Position numbers and translations under genes: made by a program. From assembly GCF_000027005.1 (NCBI RefSeq), contig NC_012963.1:124001-188000 (forward strand): a stretch of 64,000 bases of DNA, in the 5' to 3' direction. The DNA is from Komagataella phaffii GS115. Lineage: Eukaryota > Ascomycota > Pichiomycetes > Pichiales > Pichiaceae. Within the stretch, counting starts at the first letter, position 1. Every line of letters begins with the position of its first letter. Positions 57,424 through 64,000 of the stretch are shown one piece after another. The notes beneath the pieces are model-generated. The model searched no databases. It saw nothing but the letters and a program-made list of their open reading frames with translations, and had not been told where the DNA came from.

Positions 57424-60027
57424 CTATATACTTCCACCTTCTAAAAGAGTTTGCTCAATTCCGTTCAACAGATCATCATCCACATCCTCGATTTGCAGCC
57501 CACATGCCTTCGAAATCAGCTTCTTGTACTTGTAAAGTCGATTACCTGCAAGGTCATCCTTACTATTGACGTTCACATCGGCTAAGGAATGGATAATCTC
57601 ATTTACCAGCTTCATGCGGTTGAATTGTAAAATGCTCAGATCAATTGCCAGCTTGATGGCAGTCTCTTTTTCGTTAAGCTGTTCTGTATGATCTAAATGC
57701 TTCTCTTCTTGGCGATGAACCAACTTTGCTAACTGTAACGATTGTGACCTTTCCCAAAGTCTGGTCAATTCTTCAACGTTAGAATTCAAAACCTCTGTCA
57801 TTTTGCTAACCTGTTTATTCGCTTCGTTGATAAAAACAGCGGTACTCATCTTATTCTGGTCCATATTCATTCTTGAGGAGATCTCTTGTGAAATACGAGC
57901 TATAGTCTTTTCCAAGTAGTGAGCCTCTGTCGTCAAATCTTTAATCATTCTTGAATAATGCTCACCTTCATCATCCTTCTCGGCCATTTCAGTTTCAAAA
58001 GTTTCATTCAAGTTATTGATAACATCCGGAAGTTTCTCCCGTAGTTCTTTAAATGAGACATTTCCTTCCTGTTCCGAAGTACTCAAGTTCATTGAACTAT
58101 CGCATTGTGAAACTGTCTTCGGTGTATCCTGAGGAATCGAGGGATTATAGGTGATCATCTCTGGAGACAATAACTGCTGTCGTTGATGAAGCTGACTATG
58201 TATCTGAGAAGTAGCAGGAACAATTGACATTTGAGTTTGATCTGAGAGAACACTGCTATTATACTGTGGATAATACGCCACTTGATCATTAAATATTCCA
58301 ATAGATGGCTTGTTGTCAGTGCTGTTAACTCGACCCCTTCTCTGCGTTGAAGATTTAGACGAAGTTCTCTTAGCCTTTTGCAAATCTTCCCAATGTAATT
58401 TTTCTAGCAGATCAATGGACAGCATGTCTTTACATGATTGTTTTCTTCTGTTTACAAGTTCAACAGATGCTCCATTGGATAAGAGGAGCTTTATGAACTG
58501 TGCATTGCCAGTTCTGGCAGCAATGTGTAGAGAGGAGTCTCCATTATTGTCCTGGTGGTTTAATAAAATCTTCAATAAATCTTTATCTTTATTATCTGGA
58601 GAAGCCGTTTCGGCCAGACGTTGAGTTTCTCGTACAAATTCAAGTATTCCTTGAAAATAATACTCTAATGGTTGAATCTTATCTGGGATACTAGTGAGTT
58701 CCATCATGTAATGTAATGGTATTCGACCATTAGCGTCTGGAATAATCAGGCAGTCTTTCAGCAAATGTAAAAGCTGCGAAAAGTTCATTAACTCGTATGA
58801 GTTGTTGAATCCAACCAGCTTAGAAAGGGCGTTTAGCCCTGAATTGTTTGTGATTAGAGGATCGGCTCTATTCTTTAGCAGGGCCTCCACTACTGGCACC
58901 GAACCAATAGATGCGGCCCAATGCAGTGCTGTGTGGCCTTCGTCATCGATCGGTATATCGAGGTTAAACCCTTCAGGCACCTCAATTAAATAATAGGGAA
59001 CTTGTTCATTGTCCTCGGTAAAATAGTTTAGTAACAACTCTGTGTAAAACTGCTGGGTGCTCAGATGAGGAGGCCTTATGATAGGCAGTTGTGAGTCATC
59101 GTGCGGTATTTTTCCATTTTGCAGGGATACGTTGGAAGACACAGAGGTATCGCTGTTTTTGCGACCATGTTGATGTAACTCGTCTTGGGACCAGTTCTCC
59201 GTGGTTGATAGGGAGCCTTGAGAATTATGTACAGCCTGCACTGTTTTAGCAGTTTGAAAGTTCTGAAACCGTGGCACAGGATTTTGGTTGTAGGTAAAAT
59301 TGTTCTGTGAAGGGATTATTGCCTGTTGGTTATTGATAAATTGAGTGTACTGTGGCTGCGGATGTTGTTGCTGTTGTTGTAGCAGTTGCTGCTGCTGCTG
59401 AAATGTAGGCGGTTGCGAGTAGATATATGTGCTGACTTGCGGGACAGGGTACTGCTGGGAGTGCTGCGACTTTGAAATTAGAGGCGGATGTTGAGAGTAG
59501 CCATCATGCAACTGATATTGGGGAATATGAGCAGGTTGTTCCAATTTAGTGTTGGTGAATGTATGTTGAACTGGCAATTGCACCTGCTGTTTTATTTTCT
59601 TGGGAGTGGCCCGCCTCCTCTTGGGTGATCCAGTCGAATTGTTACCCGACTGTAGATTATGCTTGGCTGGAGTTGGTTTCTGTTTGTTTCTCTTTGGCAT
59701 AGGATCCTTTGAAGGATCCCAATATAGAACTGGCAAGTCAGCATCACCGAATCCGTAGTTCATCGCTAAATTGCGAGCAATGTCCAAAGGCGTCCATGTA
59801 CCCTGGAACCTACCGTAACCTCCTTGGATCCTCTGGTGGGTTTTGTCATGTACTTCCTTTTCCAGTATCTTGGTTCTCTGGGCTTTAGGAAACTGGGCAA
59901 TCTTTAGAATCTGAGTAACGTTCACCCAATCATCTGAACACCGTCGCATTAGTGGGAAAGTGTTGCATATACACTCATAAACATCGACGGATGAGTATGT
60001 TGCGATGTAAATCTCTGAGGTAGTCAT
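57424..60027 (-). CDS. SWI4: SBF transcription factor Swi4
   Basis: Swi4 is the DNA-binding half of SBF, which with Swi6 drives G1/S genes through SCB elements. The 867-residue protein starts with a KilA-N/APSES domain (EIYIATYSSVDVYECICN, DDWVNVTQILKIAQFPKAQR, TKILEKEV and IQGGYGRFQGTWTPLDIAR). A Pro/Gln-rich linker with poly-Q is followed by ankyrin repeats at about 355-395 (DDEGHTALHWAASIGSVPV) and 490-525, and a coiled-coil C-terminus for Swi6 contact. The spelling VYEC, MRR and QGGYGRFQGTW is closer to Swi4 than to Mbp1. Its upstream region has an ECB-like Mcm1 box and an MCB, listed separately. Confidence 0.88.
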   Translation of the reverse strand: MTTSEIYIATYSSVDVYECICNTFPLMRRCSDDWVNVTQILKIAQFPKAQRTKILEKEVHDKTHQRIQGGYGRFQGTWTPLDIARNLAMNYGFGDADLPVLYWDPSKDPMPKRNKQKPTPAKHNLQSGNNSTGSPKRRRATPKKIKQQVQLPVQHTFTNTKLEQPAHIPQYQLHDGYSQHPPLISKSQHSQQYPVPQVSTYIYSQPPTFQQQQQLLQQQQQHPQPQYTQFINNQQAIIPSQNNFTYNQNPVPRFQNFQTAKTVQAVHNSQGSLSTTENWSQDELHQHGRKNSDTSVSSNVSLQNGKIPHDDSQLPIIRPPHLSTQQFYTELLLNYFTEDNEQVPYYLIEVPEGFNLDIPIDDEGHTALHWAASIGSVPVVEALLKNRADPLITNNSGLNALSKLVGFNNSYELMNFSQLLHLLKDCLIIPDANGRIPLHYMMELTSIPDKIQPLEYYFQGILEFVRETQRLAETASPDNKDKDLLKILLNHQDNNGDSSLHIAARTGNAQFIKLLLSNGASVELVNRRKQSCKDMLSIDLLEKLHWEDLQKAKRTSSKSSTQRRGRVNSTDNKPSIGIFNDQVAYYPQYNSSVLSDQTQMSIVPATSQIHSQLHQRQQLLSPEMITYNPSIPQDTPKTVSQCDSSMNLSTSEQEGNVSFKELREKLPDVINNLNETFETEMAEKDDEGEHYSRMIKDLTTEAHYLEKTIARISQEISSRMNMDQNKMSTAVFINEANKQVSKMTEVLNSNVEELTRLWERSQSLQLAKLVHRQEEKHLDHTEQLNEKETAIKLAIDLSILQFNRMKLVNEIIHSLADVNVNSKDDLAGNRLYKYKKLISKACGLQIEDVDDDLLNGIEQTLLEGGSI
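59361..59400 (-). repeat. poly-Gln coding tract in SWI4
   Basis: CAG/CAA repeats encode FQQQQQLLQQQQQHPQPQY between the DNA-binding and ankyrin regions. The tract is prone to length change. Confidence 0.65.
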
Positions 60028-60346
60028 TGCTGCCGTCGGTAAAGAGGCAGGGAGAAAGATACAAAGTGCAAAAGTAGAGTTGAAGCACTTTTAATTTGAA
60101 TGTAGTAGAGTGTAAGATTGATGCAAATTGCGGTTAAAGGAGCAAAAATAGGAAGCAAAAAAAATCTTTGTAAATGTCCTATTGCTAATTGCGATGTGTG
60201 TTCCTTTTCTGGGCCTTCAACTCGATCAAAGATAGCAACGCAGGGAGTTTTGGTCGGCTATGAAAGAGAGGTAAGGTAAACGACTCTGAATTTCCTATAA
60301 CACAGTTGTTCCCTCGACTGGTAGGTAAAGGTTGGAACACCCACGA

Positions 60347-60362
60347 TTACCCTTTTAGGTAA
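60347..60362. promoter_or_regulatory. ECB-like Mcm1 site in the SWI4 promoter
   Basis: TTACCCTTTTAGGTAA combines the Mcm1 P-box CC-N6-GG with symmetric TTACC/GGTAA arms and the ECB pattern TTWCCCNNTTNGG. It lies 320 bp upstream of the SWI4 ATG. ECBs control SWI4 at M/G1 in S. cerevisiae. Confidence 0.65.
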
Positions 60363-60374
60363 ATAAAAAAACTG

Positions 60375-60380
60375 ACGCGT
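60375..60380. promoter_or_regulatory. ACGCGT (MCB) 12 bp from the ECB-like box
   Basis: A perfect MCB lies between SWI4 and USB1, 12 bp beyond the Mcm1 box. MCB-like elements add G1/S input to SWI4 in S. cerevisiae; which of the two genes it serves here is unknown. Confidence 0.45.
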
Positions 60381-60469
60381 TTGATTAATTTGACACATCC
60401 GACATCGAGAATGTCATAATCAGTGGAAGGTAATTTTTTCTTTTTCTTTTTTCGTCTTGCTTGGTCTAG

Positions 60470-61345
60470 ATGTTCAGACATGCCAAAAAGCCCTCTTGGT
60501 TTGCATATTTGGAACTTCCAACAAGTCACCACCAAAGAAACATATTAACCAATCATGTTGCTAGATACAACAAGTTCATATCCCAAAGAATAAAAGATTT
60601 TAGAGAGGGGAAGTTTGAAGGTTTAGTGTTGAACAGTAATCCTTACAACATTGCATTGAACCGAACCCTTTTCCAAAATAGAAAGGGCGATGGTTCAGAC
60701 TTAACCATCAAAACGGAAAAATACCCAAGGATAATAAGAAATTCGGAAAAGTTACAGTTTGATCCCTTTTTCTCACCCGAAACGCTTTCTAACACAACAC
60801 ACTCGATGCTCCACATATCCCTGAGTCCCAACTTGGAATTTCGCAATGCTCAGTCTTGGAAGTCATTTCACAACAGTTCAATCAAGTCAAAGGCTTTTCC
60901 TGAAAAAAAGATCAGTATCTCGTTTAGTCCAAGGATACACGTTACCCAAGCGTTTGTAGCTATCACTCCGACGTATGAATCACTGGTACCTGTGAAAGCG
61001 TTGTTTTCTCATTTTGTAAACTGTCTGAAACCGTGGGCAAAAGATGTGAAGTTTAATCAGCCTCTCAGCTCACCTTCTAAGGTTTTATTTCACACCTCGT
61101 TGGGAAAATTTCATCACGCAAGAGATAACATACTGAATGATAGTGAGATGATCTTTCTATCAGAAATTCTATCTAGATCAACGGAAGATCTCAAAAAAAT
61201 TGTGGAACCAAACTGTCATGCCCAATTGGACTCTTTGACACCAGCTGAGTATTACCTGTCCGAAGGGGAGTTGTCTCAACTCGTTTTTGAGGTCAACCAC
61301 TACAAAGTCAGATATGGCTTCTCCACATTGAGAGTACAACTGTAA
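60470..61345 (+). CDS. USB1: U6 snRNA 3'-end phosphodiesterase Usb1 (synteny-supported)
   Basis: The 291-residue protein starts MFRHAKKPSWFAYLELPTSH and carries two 2H-phosphoesterase tetrapeptides, HISL at 115-118 and HTSL at 208-211, about 93 residues apart. A hydrophobic strand lies between them (AFVAITPTYESLVPVKALFS). The last 20 residues (LVFEVNHYKVRYGFSTLRVQ) match the final beta strands of Usb1 proteins. Length is like S. cerevisiae Usb1 (290 residues, His133 and His231 as catalytic pair). It lies directly upstream of ACE2 in the same orientation, as YLR132C does to YLR131C. Overall sequence is divergent, so the call rests on the HxS pair plus gene order. Confidence 0.62.
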   Translation: MFRHAKKPSWFAYLELPTSHHQRNILTNHVARYNKFISQRIKDFREGKFEGLVLNSNPYNIALNRTLFQNRKGDGSDLTIKTEKYPRIIRNSEKLQFDPFFSPETLSNTTHSMLHISLSPNLEFRNAQSWKSFHNSSIKSKAFPEKKISISFSPRIHVTQAFVAITPTYESLVPVKALFSHFVNCLKPWAKDVKFNQPLSSPSKVLFHTSLGKFHHARDNILNDSEMIFLSEILSRSTEDLKKIVEPNCHAQLDSLTPAEYYLSEGELSQLVFEVNHYKVRYGFSTLRVQL

Positions 61346-61646
61346 ATAATAACCTAATGTATTATGTAATCCCTAATCGTAACTTCAAAATTTTAAATTT
61401 TTTTCTCGATCATCTTGCATATATCACAATAGCTGTTCCTGCAACACCAATTTTTCAGCTTTTGTTTATTCTTGCCCTAAAAGGGGAATTCCATGTTAAA
61501 TGAGGTTCATAGCACACCTACTTTGCTTAGATCTTCTTGATCTTAACCTGCTCACACACAACACTTCTTACCACCCAACTGTGCTTTTCTAAGCTTTAGT
61601 AGTAAACGCAGAGGCTAGTGGATTGTGAACTTTCAGTTATTTCGTC
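61346..61646. promoter_or_regulatory. ACE2 promoter region
   Basis: These 301 bp between USB1 and ACE2 hold a strong Mcm1-forkhead pair at 61462-61485 and an AT-rich tract near 61390. No gene is seen. Confidence 0.6.
61462..61485 (-). promoter_or_regulatory. Mcm1-forkhead composite site upstream of ACE2
   Basis: On the minus strand an Mcm1-type CC-CTTTTA-GG is followed, after exactly 6 nt, by the forkhead core ATAAACAA. S. cerevisiae CLB2-cluster promoters, including SWI5 and ACE2, use Mcm1 plus Fkh sites in this order and with similarly tight spacing. It lies about 165-185 bp upstream of the ACE2 ATG. Confidence 0.65.
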
Positions 61647-63506
61647 ATGGACTCCAACTCTTACTGGAGTTCACAAGAACTCAATTACAACTACAAGTCA
61701 GATCCGTTTTATGACCCAAACTCTAACGGGATAATGCCAGAGCTAAAGCAAGTTCCACTTCCAACCGAAGACTTCACAAACTTTGATATCGACGACGTAT
61801 TAAAACAAACGCTCCACAATTTGGAGGATTTGGACATTCCAATAGGGCCAGCATCTATTGGTGTGAATGCTAGCAGTTATGGTCAACATCCACAACACAA
61901 TAAAGGCCACTCCAGGAAAACTAGTGGAAGTGGGATATTTGGTTTTACTGGTGAAAACAGACAGTTGTGTATACCAGGAATATCCCCCCAGTTGCTCCGG
62001 AAAACTCCAAAGACTGTTCAAATGCCAGATTTGGAGACAGATCGGTATACGGATGAGCCTCCAGGACACTATTTGAGTTCTGATTGGGATTTACCATTGG
62101 AAAGTCAGATCCTCCCTCCCTCAAGCGGAGTGACATTGCTGCCAAGCTCGCCAGTTAAGGAGCCAGAAAGTGGACGTCCTGATCACTATAAGTTCCCTCC
62201 ATCTGATAGAACCAGTACCTTGGATTCATCAGAGAGAGAAAAAGATCAGATATATAAGAACCATTTTTCTGTCAACTACTTAAAATCATTGACAAGAATG
62301 GATAAACACCATGAGAATGGACTGGAACCTATAAATAACCAGTCAATTGGCAACACAGGACATATAAACAACTTCGCCAGAGAACCCCGGTATGTTGACG
62401 ATATTACACCTCTATTGGAAACGAATTTTGACTCCAACGTTGAGGAAAGTCATATTGATCCAAATAAACCTTTGGAAGAACAAACTGCCGAACATCAGGG
62501 ACAATTTTTCTCTCAAAAGCCCACACAAACTGTTCAGATGCGGTCTCTCCCTGTTCCCGCTCCTAATTTAGTGCCCACTTCTAGTCCTATTGCAATCCCA
62601 ATTCCCGCCAACAGTGGAACGATAGGACAACAGCAGAATAGCTCACCTTCCTTCAAAGGATTCATGGCTAATTCCTCTCCTTTACGTCCAGATATCTATC
62701 AAACCCCACAGCACCAACACCACCAAATACTGGGAATCACCCCAGATACCCCAGATAGGAGACCTGATAGTGGAGTATCTTGGAAAATTGTTGTCGATGG
62801 ACAAATCGATTCCACCGATAGCTCTCCAACCCGAAAGTGCTCAACCATGAAAACCACCCTTCCAAGAGGACACTTAGACTATTACTTTGTGGGACCTAAT
62901 GAGGACCGCCTGTACACATGTATGTACAACAACTGTGGTAAGTTATTCACACGAATATCAAACATTAGAGCTCATGTCCAAACACATTTATGTGATCGAC
63001 CATTCACCTGTGATATATGTGGGAAAAAGTTCGTCAGAAATCATGATCTTCGAAGGCATAAAAAGAAACATCAAGATTACACTCAAGTCTGCCCTTGTGG
63101 AAAAAAGTTCTCTCGAAGGGATGCTTTGAAAACACATAGAGAAAGAAATATATGCATAGGAGGTTTTGATAGTGACAGAGGAGTCTCCAAATCAGATGTT
63201 GGCAAAGGACGGCCGAAAAAAATAAAACAGCTGGAGGCAGGGGATATAGTTGTAGCCATGGTGAACGAAATGGATGATTCTCCAATCAAACAAACTATGA
63301 AATCACCCAAAGAGAGGAAACAAGATCATGTGACAGAGCAAACTGAAGAAAAACAACAATCGAAACAAAGTGAAGACTCCAAAAATCTGAAGCTGGACTT
63401 GTATGAGGAGAAAACCGATGTTGACGATAAACAGGAATTTGATTACTTGGAAGATGATTATTCATTCAATGACCTCAGTTTCCGTAGCACACAGTTTGCT
63501 TATTAG
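61647..63506 (+). CDS. ACE2: zinc-finger transcription factor Ace2 (Ace2/Swi5 family)
   Basis: Ace2 activates daughter-specific genes for cell separation at M/G1. The 619-residue protein is mostly disordered with three C2H2-type fingers at about 424-503: YTCMYNNCGKLFTRISNIRA, FTCDICGKKFVRNHDLRRHK and VCPCGKKFSRRDALKTHRER. The third has the Cys-pro-Cys spelling diagnostic of Ace2/Swi5. Sequences FSVNYLKSLTRMD and several SP/TP sites fit Cdk and Cbk1 control. I choose ACE2 over SWI5 because USB1 is adjacent, as in YLR131C/YLR132C; pre-duplication yeasts usually have one such gene. An acidic tail follows the fingers. Confidence 0.85.
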   Translation: MDSNSYWSSQELNYNYKSDPFYDPNSNGIMPELKQVPLPTEDFTNFDIDDVLKQTLHNLEDLDIPIGPASIGVNASSYGQHPQHNKGHSRKTSGSGIFGFTGENRQLCIPGISPQLLRKTPKTVQMPDLETDRYTDEPPGHYLSSDWDLPLESQILPPSSGVTLLPSSPVKEPESGRPDHYKFPPSDRTSTLDSSEREKDQIYKNHFSVNYLKSLTRMDKHHENGLEPINNQSIGNTGHINNFAREPRYVDDITPLLETNFDSNVEESHIDPNKPLEEQTAEHQGQFFSQKPTQTVQMRSLPVPAPNLVPTSSPIAIPIPANSGTIGQQQNSSPSFKGFMANSSPLRPDIYQTPQHQHHQILGITPDTPDRRPDSGVSWKIVVDGQIDSTDSSPTRKCSTMKTTLPRGHLDYYFVGPNEDRLYTCMYNNCGKLFTRISNIRAHVQTHLCDRPFTCDICGKKFVRNHDLRRHKKKHQDYTQVCPCGKKFSRRDALKTHRERNICIGGFDSDRGVSKSDVGKGRPKKIKQLEAGDIVVAMVNEMDDSPIKQTMKSPKERKQDHVTEQTEEKQQSKQSEDSKNLKLDLYEEKTDVDDKQEFDYLEDDYSFNDLSFRSTQFAY

Positions 63507-63593
63507 AAGAAGATGATGATCATAATGATAATTGTGGGACTACAATAGTGTTGAATTTGTAACATATTCATTTCGATTAGTTTCATTTTAGGT

Positions 63594-64000
63594 TTAGTAG
63601 GGGATACCGTTGGTAATTTTTTGAAATTCATCATAGCCCTTAGTGGGTAAACTTTCAAATGACTTGCTGATTAATCCTCTCATGTAGTTTGCCGCTTGTC
63701 TTTCTGTCTTGTCGGGCACAAATCTAGCTCTCAATCTTTTGATTGTTGCAGGTTTGAAACATGGAAGACCGCTATCCAACATTGGAACTATGCATCTCAC
63801 AATCGTTTCCATGTAAGGTCTTGCGGATAAGAATGCCTTAACGCATAGCTCTTCAAACCATCTATAAGCCTGAGTACTTGTGTTTCCTCCCATTACATTA
63901 ACCATCTCTTTAGTTAGTTTGAAAGGTGACTGTTCAAACTTGACTCCACCGGGAACTATATCAAAACAGAACCCAAAGTCGATATGAAGAATGTGGCCTT
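63594..64000 (-). CDS. STT4: phosphatidylinositol 4-kinase Stt4, C-terminal end (partial)
   Basis: Stt4 makes PI4P at the plasma membrane. Only the last 135 residues are in the window; the gene continues past the right edge. Reading leftward, GHILHIDFGFCFDIVPGGVK holds the DFG of the kinase activation region. VMGGNTSTQAYRWFEELCVK, AFLSARPYMETIVRCIVPML, SGLPCFKPATIKRLRARFVP and ERQAANYM follow, ending NGIPY. These match PI4K-alpha (human PI4KA ends NDIPY) better than Pik1. It converges on ACE2. Confidence 0.93.
   Translation of the reverse strand, partial: GHILHIDFGFCFDIVPGGVKFEQSPFKLTKEMVNVMGGNTSTQAYRWFEELCVKAFLSARPYMETIVRCIVPMLDSGLPCFKPATIKRLRARFVPDKTERQAANYMRGLISKSFESLPTKGYDEFQKITNGIPY

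Larger units (their letters stand above)
60028..60469. promoter_or_regulatory. divergent SWI4/USB1 promoter
   Basis: This 442-bp shared promoter contains an ECB-like Mcm1 box at 60347-60362 and ACGCGT at 60375-60380, annotated separately. A T-rich tract at 60431-60452 lies just before USB1. No gene is seen. Confidence 0.6.

Noticed and set aside
1..64000. Transposons, long terminal repeats, CRISPR arrays, viral or horizontally acquired clusters
   Set aside because: None seen; all sizeable frames match ordinary yeast housekeeping genes or have no mobile-element signature.

Overview
This window is a gene-dense stretch of a budding-yeast nuclear chromosome, most likely Komagataella (Pichia pastoris group). 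The evidence is compact intergenic spacing, short introns close to start codons with GTAAGT/GTAGGT donors and TACTAAC-like branch points, eukaryotic tRNA genes, and proteins that align by eye with Saccharomyces cerevisiae families without being very close. CTG is read as leucine: in DBP5 a CTG codon falls on the conserved Leu of the ELLKG motif, which argues against a CTG-Ser (Candida albicans-type) yeast. The species call is inference. I support 42 recognisable or probable protein genes, two weaker protein candidates (19289-19432 and 47505-48118) and two tRNAs. I see no transposon, CRISPR array, virus, toxin or rDNA.

Layout. 1-3.3 kb: 5' end of a V-ATPase subunit a gene (VPH1-like), a frameshifted RGP1, and RPP0. 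3.9-16.2 kb: RSN1, PPA2, NUP188, PRP24, TMA23. 16.4-28 kb: tRNA-Lys(CTT), DBP5, PMP3, TOM6, TMC1, a YKR070W-type HAD hydrolase, tRNA-Ala(AGC), MET1, ETT1, BET3, GPT2. 28.7-44.1 kb: YIF1, POL2, ORC5, LTO1, LIN1, a WD40 protein, ATX1, DSL1. 44.8-50.4 kb: CWC23, ARD1, TRS31, a small unknown spliced gene, AHC1, SFM1. 50.4-57.2 kb: DDL1, RCF1, KGD2, a USB1-like 2H phosphoesterase, an endosulfine (IGO1/2) and NSG1. 57.4-64 kb: SWI4, a second USB1-type gene, ACE2, and the 3' end of STT4.

The genes are housekeeping: DNA replication (POL2, ORC5), cell-cycle transcription (SWI4, ACE2), splicing and snRNA processing (PRP24, CWC23, LIN1, USB1), ribosome and translation (RPP0, TMA23, LTO1, ETT1, SFM1, ARD1), nuclear pore and mRNA export (NUP188, DBP5), vesicle tethering (RGP1, BET3, TRS31, DSL1, YIF1), mitochondria (PPA2, TOM6, RCF1, KGD2) and lipid metabolism (GPT2, DDL1, NSG1, STT4). 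Gene order is a mosaic of S. cerevisiae micro-synteny blocks (YMR266-269, YOR045-046, YKR067-070, YNL258-263, YOR021-023, YHR132-133, YLR131-132), which supports many of the identifications.

The most interesting points are: two probable homopolymer frameshifts (RGP1, TMA23); two USB1-type phosphoesterases about 5 kb apart; promoter motifs matching known yeast circuits (a Met4-Cbf1 composite site at MET1, an ECB/Mcm1 box and MCB at SWI4, an Mcm1-forkhead pair at ACE2, an MCB at POL2); introns that cut catalytic or metal motifs (ATX1 CxxC, HAD DxD); a stop-free in-frame intron in TMC1; and a small spliced gene starting 2 nt after the TRS31 stop.
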